Shown here: positions 10,033 through 22,563 of the stretch, piece by piece
Layout of the letters: each line of letters opens with the position of its first letter
Position numbering within the stretch: position 1 is the first letter of the stretch
From: Cotesia glomerata
Lineage: Eukaryota > Arthropoda > Insecta > Hymenoptera > Braconidae
Direction: 5' to 3'
Length of the DNA stretch: 64,000 nt
Assembly (NCBI RefSeq): GCF_020080835.1
Contig: NC_058164.1
Location: forward strand, 14,268,142-14,332,141
Position numbers and translations under genes: made by a program
The notes under the pieces: model-generated
What the model was told of the DNA's origin: nothing
Database searches by the model: none
Seen by the model: only the letters and a program-made list of their open reading frames with translations

Positions 10033-13000
10033 ATGAAACAGCTAATGCCTCTAGCTACGCGACCCTGTTTGGTTAAACTCACGCGATTGAACTTAGAAGA
10101 GGTAAATCCAAGTAGAAAGGGGGTTTCCGAATTTTACTCGCGAAGCATCGACCGGCGAAGATGCCTAGGGACGACTAAAAACACCCTCAGAGGGTCCGCG
10201 AACTCGGCAAACTTAGATGGGCTCGCGCCGGGCGTTAGGTCAAATCGAAAGTCTCCGCACGCGACCCGGGGAATGGAGGTTGAAGGTTTTCGAGTTTTGC
10301 AGGCGAATTTGCGGAACGACGAAGCTGGGACTCTGGAGGCGAGTCAGTTGTGGGAGGAAAAACGTATTGATGTTCTCCTTCTACAAGAGCCATACGCAGT
10401 ACATAGTAATAATAGTTTCAAAATACCTGGGTTCGGTTGCGGCATACAAGTTGCTGCCGAAACCAGGTCTAGGCCATATGCGGCCATTTGCTTAACGAAT
10501 CCTAAATACCACTTGCTGGTTTTATCACAACTTAGTACAACTCACTGCGTATACGCTCAGATCATGGGACCTGACACATCGTTCTTCGTAGTCTCGGCAT
10601 ACTTCCAGTACAAAGATGAAATAGACATGCATTTAAAGCACTTAGAGAAAGTGGTCCGAGCACTGAGAGGGAAACGGGTATTAATATCAATGGACGCGAA
10701 CGCGAAATCCGAGAGATGGGGATCCGAAACTGACGACGCGAGTGGCGAAAAGTTAGAGCAATTTATTGACGCACACGAGTTAGAGATAATCAACAACGCG
10801 AGGGAGGGTCCGACGTTTGAATCAACTAATGGGAGTTCGTATATCGATGTGACACTCGTCACGCCTAAACTCGCGAGTAGCATTCTTAGCTGGTCCATTA
10901 AGAGAAGTTGGGTGCAGAATACTGACCACTACCCGATCGAGATCACTCTAGGAGCAAAGTCGGGGGAGAAGGATGGCGCAATGGCAGACCCCAAGAGGTT
11001 CAACTTAACGTTGGCCAATTGGGAAAAGTTTGACGAAATCCTTTTCTCGTGTGCGTGCACAAACCTTGATGGCCTTGGAGTGGAATCGGTTGAGGACGTG
11101 GAAAGGTATGCTTCTGCTTTTGGCAAATCAATTTTAGAAGCTTGCGAAGCCGCGATTCCGCGTAGGAAAACCCATGTAAAATCATACCCATGGTGGACCA
11201 GGAAATTAACACGCGCGAAGAAGCTGGTGAACAAAGCCAGACGGGTATATCAAAGGGAAAGGGACGAATTAGTTAAAAATACCCTAAGCGTCAAATACAG
11301 AACACTACGGAAACAATACTCGACAGACATAAAGCGGACGAGGGAAAGCAGCTGGCAGGACTTCGTTACGAAGAAAGGTAATCAAGAAAAGTGGGGTCCT
11401 ATTTACAGAACCTGCGCAGAAAAAGTTAGAGTCAAAAGTGCAATGCGCACACTAAATCGTAACGGAGCATCCACGGAAAACTTTAAGGAAACAGCCAGGT
11501 GTTTTCTCGAGACGCATATTGTAGACGATGACCAGGACAACGAAACCCCCGATCAGGAAAAGATTAGAGCCAACACAATTTTACTACCTGACACCGCGGA
11601 CGCCGAACCGTTCACCCCGCGCGAACTGGACAAAGTCTTAAAAACACTGAAAAACAAGAAGGCCCCGGGGCCGGACTTAATAGAAAACGAGGTAGTTAAA
11701 CGCGCAGGGGTTATCCTTCGCGAACAGTTCTTAGAGTTATATAATGCTTGCTTGGCGCTAGGAGCATTCCCAAAAGAGTGGAAGAAGGGGGCAATCATAA
11801 TGTTAGTTAAAAGCACCGACAAAAACGCAAATGACCCTAAATCTTATCAGCCAATTTGCCTCCTTTCGGGTTTAGGTAAGGTGTTCGAAAAGCTCATCAA
11901 AGAGCGACTTACTACCAGTCTTAGTGGAGGGGAACATTTCGAGCCAACAGTTTGGCTTTACAGCCAAAAAGTCGACGGAAGATGCAATTGTGGAGATGCA
12001 CCGATTTGTAGACACTTCAGAGAAGAGACTGGTGGTCGGACTTCTCTTCGATATCTCTGGCACTTTTGACAACGTGTGGTGGCCGTTAGTACTCGAGGGC
12101 CTCAAGGCCAGAGGCTGCCCTAGCAATATTTACGCGGTAATTCGGAATTACTTTGAGGACAGATCGGTCACGCTGTCATGGGGTTTTGGTAGCGAATCGA
12201 AAACGCCAACGCGAGGGTGCCCTCAAGGATCAGTGCTAGGACCATTATTTTGGAACATCATGTTCGACGATCTCCTCAAGAGACTCGAACTGACAGAACA
12301 CGGAAATAAATTTGTTGCGTTTGCTGACGATTTGCTCGTCTTAGTAGAAGGCTCTTCAAGAAAAGAAATAGAGCGTAATAGTCAAGTAGTAGTAGATAAG
12401 ATACTGGAATGGTCTGTTCCGCAAAGCTCGAGCTGTCGAAGTCGAAGACTGAAGCCATCTTCCTCAAGAACGAATTTGTACATCGCGGTCCACGTAAGGA
12501 CAAAAAGAGCCCGTACCCCTATGAAGCAAAAGGACGACAGAGAAAGCCCAAATACGATAACAAACCGCCAAAAATAATGATAAGAGACTCCAAAGTCAAA
12601 TTCAAATCAAGCGTTAGATACTTAGGGGTACACTTCGACGAGGGCCTCAAAGTGAAAAATCACATTAAAACAAGGCGCGCGAAACTAAGTAGGGTATTCG
12701 GGCGCATGCGGCGTATTGCGCGGGCAGAATGGGGATTGCGATACCTAGCTATGTCCACCATATACAAGGGTTTCTTTATGCCTGTCGTCACATATGCGGC
12801 GGCAGCTTGGAGTGACCGTTGCGATAGGGAGGACTGGAGACATCTTCGAGTACTTCAGCGTCAAGCGCTAATAACAACAACTACTGCCTACAGGACAGTT
12901 TCGCTTGACGGGATTTGCGTAGTCGCGGATGCAGTGCCCATTCAGCGCGTAATAGACAAACGGTGCGCGCGATACAACTTCCGTAACGGCAAACAGGCTA

Positions 13001-13530
13001 CCCTTGGGAACGTCACCGTGCAGCCAGATGCGGAGGATCGCCTTGTCACCCTTAGAACTGAAACCATACGTCGGTGGCAAGAAAAATGGGATACATCAGA
13101 AAACGGCTGCGAAAGTAAAGTCTTATTTCCAGACGTAGCAGAGCGTCTAACAAACAAATGGATCAGCCCTAACTTCTGGCTGAACCAAATCCTAACTGGC
13201 CACGGTTGCTTTAGAGAATACCAATACAAGTACGAACATACGAGTAGTAGATTCTGCGACGAGTGTAGGGAGAATGGGTTAGGAGAAAGGGTCGACAACG
13301 TGGAGCACTTAATGCTTGAATGCCATGAGTACGAGCCTCGACGTTAGGTGCTCAAGGACATATGGGGTGGGAACGCGGAGAGGGCGAGCGTTGCGCGTGC
13401 GATTGCCACATCTCAAAGTAACTTCAAGCTTTTAAAAGGTTTCAGTAAAGTAGTAATGTGCTGCAAACTCCAAACCCAACTAGCTAATGAAAACGCGACT
13501 AGGGACGAGACTCAACAGACATCCACCTAG
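10033..13530 (+). pseudogene. LINE ORF2: endonuclease, reverse transcriptase, zinc motif; frameshifted
   Basis: The endonuclease occupies about 10270-10960, with motifs VLQANLRN, LLLQEPY, SMDANAKS and TDHYPIEI. A linker follows, then the reverse transcriptase from about 11600 (NKKAPGPDLIENEV, QPICLLSGLGKVFEKL). A frameshift near 11935 leads to LLFDISGTFDNVWWP, GCPQGSVLGPLFWNIMF and the catalytic AFADDLL. A second frameshift near 12410 leads to SVRYLGVHFDEGL and the C-terminal CCHC region (CDECRENG...HLMLECHEYEP). An in-frame TAG at 13345-13347 precedes the last 60 codons. Family residues for cleavage and polymerisation are visible. Two frame changes and one stop make the copy inactive, or the frame changes are assembly errors. 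I see no companion ORF1. Confidence 0.8.
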
Positions 13531-14433
13531 GTAGAGTCGGAGCGCCTAGGCACAAGCGATATGCTCCACACAATTGTGAGGACAGTATAAAGCTTTGGAT
13601 GACTGCCGTAGAATAAGTTAGGGAAAATGACCACAAATAACACAAGTGCCCGGGCACCCTACACACGCAAACACTTACACGTAAAATCATATTTTACACA
13701 CAACACATTACACAAACGACATGGTCTTCAATCGACTCCGCCTCACCGTGGTTCCCGCTGGATACTGCTCATATTCTGTGGGTACATCTTGATGTGCCTA
13801 CAGGGAATGAGTTGCCAGAGGAGTCGATGAGAGTTGCACACACTTACAATTGTACGCAACTCTTGCAGCTGTTCAATGAATGTGTATAAACACAAGAGAG
13901 CAGCGGTTTTTCCTTGTCTTACGGCTGTACCTCCCCGCATGGGCCCCGCTGGTAACTGGTCGGGTTTTATTATATTACCGATCAGGCGAACGCAGTCGTT
14001 GAATGGGTTAATACAGTTAACTCAGTTGAGTACGAGGACAGATTAACATTAAATTCAATTCAATTCACATCTGTTTTATGATAGCGTAAATGCTTGAGGG
14101 CAGTGTTTTTTCTTGCCAGCAAACTTGGCTGTGTATTTTCTATGTGAGGGTAGGATAGATATATGTGCGTGTATAGCTCTTTTGAGCCCAGGAAACGGCC
14201 TCTTCGGAGGTAGGCGAAAGCCTTGCCATATATTCTTCGTCCATTGCTTCTACTTACAATTGTACGAAACTCTTGCAGCTGTTCAATGAATGTGTATAAA
14301 CACAAGAGAGCAGCGATTTTTCCTTGTCCGCGAACTGGGCTGTGTTCTCGCTATGGTTGGGGTAGGACAAATATACGTGCGTGTATAGCTTTTTTGAGCC
14401 CAGGAAACGGCCTCTTTGGAGGTAGGCGAAAGC
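13531..14433 (+). repeat. LINE 3' region with tandem subrepeats
   Basis: A unit starting CTTACAATTGTACG, then CTCTTGCAGCTGTTCAATGA, occurs at about 13843 and again at about 14250, a period near 407 bases. The second unit is shorter. The block GAGCCCAGGAAACGGCCTCT occurs at about 14188 and 14397, as well as at 7646. 13531-13842 holds no gene. Confidence 0.65.
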
Positions 14434-14759
14434 TGTAAATATGAAAAAACTATTTTATGTATTTAATTTACTTCTCAGAAACCAGTGATGTATAAAAATA
14501 ATTACCATGTTTTCTTAGTGAATACAAGAATGATTGTAATTAGCTTGGTAATGAGCTTGAGTAATACGATTAGAAGTCCAACTCGATCATACCAGACAAG
14601 TCCAACTACTACTCTTTTAATGACATCGAGACTTATTGTGAACGTTTTTAAAAAGAAAGACGATCAATAATAAGTTTAATTTTTTTTTATAGATACACAC
14701 ATTTACAGTAAATGTGAAAACTTTATGAAACATAAAATGCATTAGAACTTTATTTTTCT
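14434..14759. other. AT-rich flank, no gene seen
   Basis: Short frames without motifs. It lies between the LINE 3' repeats and the C-terminal end of the minus-strand transposase. Confidence 0.5.
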
Positions 14760-15971
14760 TCAGTTGCCATAACATCGTCTGGGAATATTTATTATATTAC
14801 ATGTTTCTTCTATTTTATGTAAAATTTCTGGTCGTACTATTAAATTAGGTTTACAAACACATAAGTCATTAGTGATTTGACACTCATAAATATGATGAAC
14901 AGTAACATGTCTAGTAGAGTGAAAAAATTTCCCTGTATGTTTGATTTCTTTATAAAATATAATAATTTCTCCTCCTCCATTCATATTTTGAAGGGAACAA
15001 ATATTGTTAATAATTTCATTTGTTCCATTTCTTAATATTATTATCGTATCATTTATTTTTTGACATAATCGATAGTTTTCAGAAGTATAACGATTTCCTT
15101 TATAAATGAATTTGTAATATACTTTGCATTTTGCAGGAGTAAATCCAATCACTTTTGTTTCCAACTCACTTAAATTATATTTTTTACCTTTCCCTACTAA
15201 AACACAGTCATCAATTTTGAAGATATTTTTCAGTCTACCTGTCAAGTTTCGTTCAGAAAATTTTTGAAAAGCATTACTCAATTCAAACTGGTCACTCAAT
15301 AACGGTAGGGATTTGTGAAAAAAATATTTTCTTGCAACTTGCAAACATACGTGATTTGGATTTTTTTCCATTTTCAAAACAAAATGATTTTCATTTTCAA
15401 AGGAAAACGTATTATGAGCCTATAATGGACCTAAGTTAATTACATTGTTTACAAAGTCTAGAAGCAAATGTACATTATAAGTCATATTCTCTTCTCCAAA
15501 ATATTCTTGATAGTAAAGAAACATATCGGATCAGTAGTTCATTTGCAATTTTCAGCATATGACTTGTAATTTTTTTTTCTAATAATATTGTTCTAGCTTC
15601 GACTAGTAACGCCCAGTGATCCAAGTATTTTTGAGGAAGTATTTTATTTAAGCACGGTAATGAGTAAAAGATTAACCACGAACACCATTCTGTAGCTTTC
15701 CACATGCTCCTCTCGGTTATATCTCGAGATGATCGAGATATTGATAATGGGTGCATTAAACTTCAATAAGATTTCATTTATCGCAGCTAATTGATTAGGA
15801 TTTCCTATATAATATGGTTTTTCAAATGAGAAAAATAATAATTCTGCATGTTGTTTTACAGTTCCAAGTAACAGTAAATGTAAATAGTCTGGAGACATTC
15901 TGCAAGCTAAATCAAAGTATTCCAGATTCATTAATTGTGAAGGACCCCAAACACCTTTTACATTTTCTCTA
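14760..15971 (-). pseudogene. DUF4218-like (CACTA-like) transposase, C-terminal part
   Basis: Read from 15971 down, the frame gives a segment beginning MNLEYFDLACRMSPDYLHLL, then KPYYIGNPNQL. A shifted frame (15756-15475) gives MWKATEWCSWLIFYSLPCLN and a further shift gives NMTYNVHLLLDFV. A stop replaces the Trp expected after GPL, followed by TFSFENENHF, and the final frame is 15377-14760. The order of motifs (LHLLLLG, WKAxEWxxWLxFYxLPCL, YNVHLLLxF, GPL, FxFE) matches a transposase-like family widespread in insects that carries a DUF4218-type domain, as in CACTA transposons. It has at least two frameshifts and one stop. Its N-terminal part lies at 18697-19648 beyond an inserted pogo element. 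Confidence 0.55.
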
Positions 15972-15973
15972 TA

Positions 15974-18694
15974 GAGTCATGTGGGGCAAGTGTACGCAGC
16001 GGGTAAGTGTGCGCAGGTTTCTTTTTTATGAAACCGTTGACAGTAGAGTAGGGGAACTGACGGCCTTCAGTAGTCACTACGACGTTGGATAAAAGACTAG
16101 AGTCTCGTCTGACAAGGTTACGTAGTTTCAGTAATATTGGTAAGTAAAATTTTTGGTTATAATTCTTACGATTTTTCTTAATTTTCAATTCACATACTTT
16201 TATATTCGTGTTGCGTAAATTAGCATTGATTGTACTTAAGTATGCTCAATTGTGTATCTAGTTTTATTAATTACTCATTAAAACTTGGTAAAATGACGCA
16301 ACAATACTTAATTTTAACCTAATTCTGTATAGGCAGTTTGGGTTAAGTGTGCGCATAAGCTTGTGGGGTAAGAATACGCATCTTTCAATGCGTACTTTTA
16401 CCCCGAGAGTGACATTTCTTTGTGTATTGACAATTATTTTTATTTGTTTCAGTTTACTCTTATCAAGTTAAATATTATCTAAAAAAACAACAATGCCTTG
16501 AAATTATAAGCGGAAGGCTCCGCACAGATCCGTTGTTTCAAGTGATCAATTTGATGCTGCAAAAAAATTGATTGCTGAAGGTTTGAGTAAAAGAAAAGCA
16601 GCTGAACAAGTTGGAATAAAAGAGAGTACCCTGAGAAAACGTTTGAAATCTGGCTCAACTGCAGCAAAATTAGGAAGATATACTCCAACATTCACCGTTG
16701 AGCAAGAAAATGAGATTTATAACTATTTAAAAAGATCTGATGAACTCTATTATGGTCTTAATATGACTACTTTAAGAACAGTGATCTACGAGTATGCCGA
16801 AACAAATCATATTTCTCACCGTTTCAATCAGAAATCAAAGATGGCTGGACGTGATTGGGTATATGGTTTTTTAAAAAGACACCCTGTCTTAAATCTACGA
16901 CAACCCACGCAAACTAGCATAGCTAGAGCAATGGGTTTTAATCGCATTCAAGTTAATCAGTTTTACGATAACTTACAGAGTCTTCAAGATAAATATAAGT
17001 TTAAGCCTAGTCGAATTTATAATATGGATGAGGGCGGTATCAATACTGTACCAAAGTATTGGAATGGTTTCTGATTCTGGATTCATAAAAAATAATCTGT
17101 TCTTGGAATATTTCCACCACTTCAAAGAAAACGTACAGCCAACTAAAGAGAATCCAGTACTGTTGATATTAGATAACCACAGTAGTCACCTCTCTTTAGC
17201 TGCTATCAACTTTTGTCGTGACAATGGTATCCACTTACTTACGCTTCCACCACACAGTAGCCACAAAATACAACCCTTAGATCGTGGATTTTTTGGGCCA
17301 TTAAAACTCAAGTTTGCTTACGAGTGTGATAAATGGTTAAGTAGCAACCCAGGACGTGTCATTGGGCAAACAGAGGTAGCCCAATTAGTTGACGAGGCTT
17401 TTAAGAAAACTGCGACAGTTAGTAATGCTACTTCAGATTTTAAAACTTCTGGAATATGGCCTATCGATAGGGAAATTTTTTCAGATGAAGATTTCACGGC
17501 AGCTTCTGTGACTGATATTAACCTTCCATCTACCTCATCAGAACAAAATATCTCGCAGAATGTCATAGCTACTTCATCAACTTCACTTTCCACGTTAGAG
17601 TCTTTGCCAAGTACTTCTAATTCGTCAATGATATCAGAACCTCTACCAAGTACATCTTCAAAATTCTGTACGCTACCAACTTCATCACACTCGAGTACTG
17701 GAAGTGATTTGGCTTTAGCTGTCGTAACTGCACCATTAGATTCTCCACCAGCTGTAGATGTACGTTTTAATGAATTCACTCCACTTTCATCAATACAATC
17801 GTTTCCAAAAGCAATAGTACAAACTAGACGGAGAAAAGGTAAAAAATCAATAATTGCTACTGACAGCCCGTTTAAATTAGAGTTAGAAAAGAAGAGTCAG
17901 GAAGAAGAAGAAAAGATAGCCACAAAAAAGCGGCGTTTAGAATTAAAACAAGAAAAAGCTTGTAAAACTATTAAAAATTCTAAAAAAAAAACAAAGAAGA
18001 TTATTACTACCAAAGATAAGATTGTTAAAAGTAAGACAAGTCAAAAAAAAGAGTCTAAAGAAAATGATTATTTTTGCGCGTTGTGTGGCGAAGAATATGT
18101 TGATCCACCTATCGAAGATTGGATCCAATGTAGCTCATGTCATAGCTGGTGGCATGAACAGTGTACTCATTATCAAACAGGTAGTTTTATATGTGATATA
18201 TGTACAACTGATAACTAAGGTTTTATTATAATTCAACAAAAATGATCTCGTATTAATTTATCTCGTTACAAAAATGTTAATTACTTTTAAGCTTTGTTCT
18301 CGATATAAATTGAGATAGATATTATTTGTGAAAGTATATATGTAATATATAAACATTGAAAATAAAATAAATAATCGTAAATTTTGATAAAAAATGATAT
18401 TTATATCATTAAATATAGTTTAACTATATTTAACAAGCTACCGTTTAAGTGCGTACACTTACCCGCAGTGCTGCGCACATATACCCCGATATTGGGGTAA
18501 GTGTATGCATTCTTACTAAGTTTTATTTTAATTATTTTCTAAAATTACCATTAAGTAAACTTTATTTCAAGTTATGTAATTGATAAATAAATAAAATCTT
18601 TAAATGAATAAAATTTTTTCAATTTATTTCATGCAAATATTATCATTTTATAATAATTAAAACAAAAAATGCGTACTCTTGCCCCACATGACTC
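15974..18694 (+). mobile_element. pogo/Tigger-type DNA transposon inserted at TA
   Basis: The terminal inverted repeats start GAGTCATGTGGGGCAAG at 15974 and end with the reverse complement at 18694. TA dinucleotides at 15972-15973 and 18695-18696 are the target duplication typical of Tc1/mariner-pogo elements. Subterminal copies of the TIR motif (GTGGGGTAAGAATACGCA, GGGTAAGTGTGCGCA) lie inside both ends and probably bind transposase. The element splits a minus-strand transposase gene; joining the flanks with one TA restores that gene's frame. Its own gene is broken. Confidence 0.9.
16493..18218 (+). pseudogene. pogo-type transposase with C-terminal PHD finger, defective
   Basis: From ATG 16493 the third codon is TGA, then the frame runs on. 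A psq/CENP-B-type helix-turn-helix (DQFDAAKKLIAEGLSKRKAA) is followed by a second DNA-binding segment and the first catalytic Asp (NMDEGG, about 17030). An internal deletion with a frame change near 17060 removes roughly 50 residues of the DDE core. The frame beginning at 17028 resumes with the second Asp (LILDNHSSH) and third Asp (IQPLDRGFFG). A Ser/Thr-rich region, a Lys/Glu-rich region (about 17880-18060) and a C-terminal PHD-like zinc finger follow (CALCGEEY, WIQCSSCHSWWHEQC, CDIC; 18070-18210). The nonsense codon and deletion make it non-autonomous. Confidence 0.85.
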
Positions 18695-18696
18695 TA

Positions 18697-19648
18697 CTCT
18701 TTTGTACTCGCCAATAGCATTTGATTGTTTATAGATTCATCCGTTTTTTTTATTGGTACACTTTCTAGCATTGGGAATTTACAAAAGTTATTGACAGTTT
18801 TCGTAGGATGTTCACAAAAAGTGCACCCATATTTACCATTATACTGTTTCATATTCAGTACTTTACACCGAGCAACCGAATCAAAACAGGCGCACAGTGG
18901 AATAAATTTACTAGTTATAGTTTCTTCACCTAATTTCCACTTCAAACCTTTATTAGACAAATCATTTTCTTCATCCACAAATGGTTTCAAGAATAGATTT
19001 ATATCAGGCTCGACTTTATCTACCCAAAGACCAGTCATTATCAAATATTTTTATTTTAATTTCGGTGGTAATTCAATTATTGAAGTATAAATTGGCCAAA
19101 TTGAAAGCTTACTAAATTTTGCTGCTTAACAGCCATCTGTATTAAAAATATAGGAGAAATTGTATTTCTTGCCTAAAACATTCATCGGTCCCGAATTTGA
19201 TAACTGTTTATAAATTTTTCCATCAGTTATATTTTTTATTATATTTTCCTCATCATTAACGTCATGTTTATTATGGTTTAATAGTGCTTCTTGAACTTCA
19301 GGTCTCTCAAGTATTTTTTTCAACTGATTAGAAAAGTCCAAAGTTAAAAAAAAAGGGTACATTCGATGGACTGAACTTTTCGTCATATATTGGACAAATA
19401 TATTCTTCACTACTTAACGTAGCACGAACACCAAAGTCAAAAAAGCATTTATTACAGTACAAATGACGAGAGAAACTAGAATCTTTCAATTCTAACGCTT
19501 GAAAAAGTTTTAATTTTGTCGACGGAACAACATTATCTCCAAATATTGTGTTGATCATAGACAATATACTAGTTATCGTTTTCCACGTTAAAGATTCTTG
19601 TGCACCAAGCGGTAGTGTCATCATCAATACTTCTTCACGGGTAATCAA
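18697..19648 (-). pseudogene. DUF4218-like (CACTA-like) transposase, N-terminal part
   Basis: Read from 19648 down: MITREEVLMMTLPLGAQESL with a zinc-like cluster (CNKCFFDFG...CPIYDEKF, 19328-19500), a shifted frame 19410-19126, and then 19044-18697. The last segment contains GLWVDKVEPDINLFLKPFVD, FIPLCACFDSVARCKVLNMK and the zinc-like YGCTFCEHP. This arrangement (target motif PDxNxFLKPF, cysteine pair, HP) is characteristic of the insect DUF4218-type transposase family. The frame is interrupted by the pogo TIR at 18694. With the insertion removed it continues in frame into 15971. There are two further frameshifts in this part. Confidence 0.55.
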
Positions 19649-21026
19649 AGTACAAGAACAGAGTGGTTTATTGTAATGATCATCAGCAGTTTGTTCGAAA
19701 GATGTCTGAAAAAAGTAATGAACTTATTAATCACGCATTATTCAATTATCATCATTATTATTATATTGACAAAGTTAAAAAAAAAATTTAATTATGAACA
19801 TTTGTTATAAAAAACAATTATTGCTATCGTTATTACTATTCTTAGATTAGTTTGAATTGATAATTTTTTTGTCCGTACTCTACACTAACTTTTATTTACC
19901 TTTATATCGTATTTTATTTATACCAAAAACACTTTTTTCTCAACTTTAAAAAATTTGCAATTAAAATGAAAAAAATATATTATTGCAAACTATTTATTCT
20001 TAAATTAAAGAAATATGTTTTTAATATAGCAGCATAAGACTAGTTCGCTCAAATCATAAAGTTAATATCTCACAAAAAAATATTACAATACTACCTTCAC
20101 AGTCTATGTTTTCATAGATTTGTTAATTCGCACTTAAAATTATATATTTTAAAAAATCTATAATCACATATATATTATAACGTAGTAGCATCAATTATTG
20201 ACATCCTATTTCATTTTAGGATCTATTGCATTGATTCCAACATAAATATCAATAATATTTTTATTTTTCTACAATTTTAAATGTTTTATGCATTTAAAAG
20301 TTAATAAGCATTCGTTGAAGTTACTAAATATTGATTAATAAAAATTGAAGATGGAATGTCCATCCGTTAGCTTGAATTTAGATCTACTAATCACTTGACT
20401 GCTAGGCGCTAAAACTTTAATTTATATATTACATATAATTCGGTCACAAAAATAATAATTAAATTGATTAATAAAATTGATAACTCAATCGAACTCATTG
20501 AAAAACTCGTTAGTATCTACTTTTTAACTATTTTGGTTCGATATTAATCTCTTAGAAAGAAATTAATTCTTAATTACTTTTTTCATTTAATTAAATTAAA
20601 ATTGTTTCTATAAACAAATAAAGTATTAAAGATCATACTATCATTATTTTTAAGTAGTGAGTGTTAATGATAAATACAATGGTATTTTACTAATTATAGT
20701 AGTTATTTGTTCAACCTATAATATTTCTATTTTTCTTTGACATATATTTTAGAAAATACATGTCGCGTTACTAATGCCAGAAGGGCGCATCTCAACATCT
20801 AGGCCCTTCTGGCTCTGCAGAGCCGAAAGGGCACATAAAAATTTTTTTTTACTCTAACGGACCTAAAAATGTTTATAACATTTAGTTCTGTAAGAAAAGT
20901 GAATAAAAAATTTTTTTTCGTATACGCCCTTTGGGCTCTAAGACAAAAAAATTCTAAAGCAAGAAGGGCGTGTAATTTTTTTTTAATCATAATTAATTAT
21001 TAGCCAAAAAAAAAAAAGAAAAGTTA
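19649..21026. other. AT-rich non-coding stretch with one strong hairpin
   Basis: No gene or TE protein is seen. A hairpin lies at about 20775-20815 (CCAGAAGGGC...GCCCTTCTGG), with related GAAGGGCG motifs at 20826 and 20967, so a small foldback repeat is likely. Confidence 0.5.
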
Positions 21027-21816
21027 TGTTACCGATGAAGTGTAAAAAACTCATTATAGTTATCACAATAATGACTTTTCAACTCATTTTATTTAAAAAG
21101 AATATGGATTTGAATATACGTGACTGTATATACATTCCTTTTCCTGGATTGGGGCCTTCTGATTGGTCCTTGCAGCGGATGGATTAGGATGGAATTGGGA
21201 TGCTTATTTTACGAGCTTCTTATTTTGTGAAATAAACTGATTTAAAACTGATTTCACTTTTATTTGGATTTATTTTTGTAAACGCCAAAACTTACACTTT
21301 CACAAATTTGGTTTTAACGTAATTTAATTTAATGAATTTTAATAATTTGATTGAGCTAACGTCCTCCGGTCCCCCGTAGGGTAAAGTGCGCAAAACTAGC
21401 TTTTAGAAAATTTTGAATAAACTTACTGGTCGAATTTTCGCCTAAGTGCAGGGCAAATTAGAACTTTGAGAATACGACTCTCTAAGATACTTAAAATTAA
21501 TACGTGGCCTGCCGGTTGAACCGCGTCCAAACTTCCTTTAAGTGCGGTGCAAATTAAAGCAAAGGACTCTACAAGGCACGGGCCCGTCAGTTAAACGCGG
21601 AAATCGAATTAACCAACTAAGACAAGGCGTTGGCTGTTGATCGCCTTTTTAAATACTCGCGGTGCTGAGGTTGCAGAAGTCCCCGCTAGTTAACCAGCAG
21701 TCGTGTAGCTTCTATTTTATTGTGGCTTTCGCGCATGGAGAAGTCTTTCATCCGCGCGGACAATTTAAATTTAAAAAAAAGGAAGAGAGGAAAAAAATTT
21801 GCGGGCGGACATAACA
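21027..21816 (-). repeat. Old LTR of an errantivirus-like element
   Basis: The sequence starts TGTTA (21027) and ends GGCGGACATAACA (21816), followed at once by TTCCCCCGGAAAAG, a polypurine-tract-like stretch on the minus strand. The young element at 29695-30695 has the same terminal layout: TGTTAT ... GCCGGATATAACA, then GCATCCCCCCCAAAAG. I read this as the 3' LTR (minus orientation) of an older relative. AATAAA-type signals and G+C-rich blocks occur inside. The left end is less certain than the right. Confidence 0.5.
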
Positions 21817-21919
21817 TTCCCCCGGAAAAGCGAGGAGCTAGTATAGCTTATCGGTTTTCCTATGGACACCTTCCCTATAAGCGAAAGCCACTTACAATTT
21901 TTTTTTTTTTGTTTAACTT
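21817..21919 (-). other. Internal 3' region of the old errantivirus-like element
   Basis: This short segment joins the old LTR to the BEL insertion. It resumes at 28696, beyond the BEL element, leading to the antisense gene at 28926. Confidence 0.45.
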
Positions 21920-22563
21920 TGAATAATTACTGAAAGAGCGGAAAAGCGGGGATCAGGTATAGGTCTGGATATCTCAATTAAAACGCGTAAATTATTATCA
22001 AAAATAACACTAGGAATTTATTTATATTAAATACACTCAATATTTAATATATTTAATAGCGGATTGTTAAGATAAAAGCGGATTTATAAATTACAGCGTG
22101 GTTTGCAAAAGCGAAGCCGGTTGACACGTGGTTGAACACTTTGCCGGCACTGAAAAAGCGGTGAAAATAATGCACAAATAACACAACTTATCTGAAACAA
22201 ACTAAAGCGAATTATTAACAATTAATTTAAGCAATTTAAATTATGAAAATAGCGAAATGCAGTTAATTAACAATAAGCGAAAGTAAAGCGGAATTAATGG
22301 CGACTTGATGCAGCGAAAGCGTAGAAGCGAAAGATAATAACAATAGTCCGTCTTCTTCCTCGTTGAATTGGGGAAGAAGGCTATTGCGCATGTCTAGCGG
22401 GAGCGATCAGTCAATAAAGCGGTCGATTCATGGCGTGATCGAGAGGCTGATTTTCTATTGGCGGTTCGATTTTTGCGGGAACTAGCGGTGGACAGGTGCG
22501 TCTCTTGAATTTGGGAGTCCCCCAGGAGCGAGTTAATCGCTACTGGGCCTTGTTCACCGAACA
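21920..22563 (-). repeat. BEL 3' LTR
   Basis: 644 bp, ends TGTTCGGTGAAC... and ...CAGTAATTATTCA on the element strand. By eye it contains about 19 AGCG tetranucleotides and one CGCT on the plus strand. Confidence 0.95.

Larger units (their letters stand above)
7871..14433 (+). mobile_element. R1-clade LINE in apparent head-to-tail arrangement
   Basis: The element comprises a long repetitive 5' region, a frameshifted ORF2 (10033-13530) and a 3' region that itself contains tandem units. No poly(A) tail or target duplication was found. The 3'-region sequence appears both before and after the element. Boundaries are therefore approximate. Confidence 0.55.

Noticed and set aside
17318..17779. 153-codon minus-strand frame in the pogo element
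   Set aside because: Antisense shadow of the Ser/Thr-rich transposase region.
20799..20990. Possible small coding gene near the GAAGGGC hairpin
   Set aside because: The frame is a translation of A/T runs and hairpin repeats.
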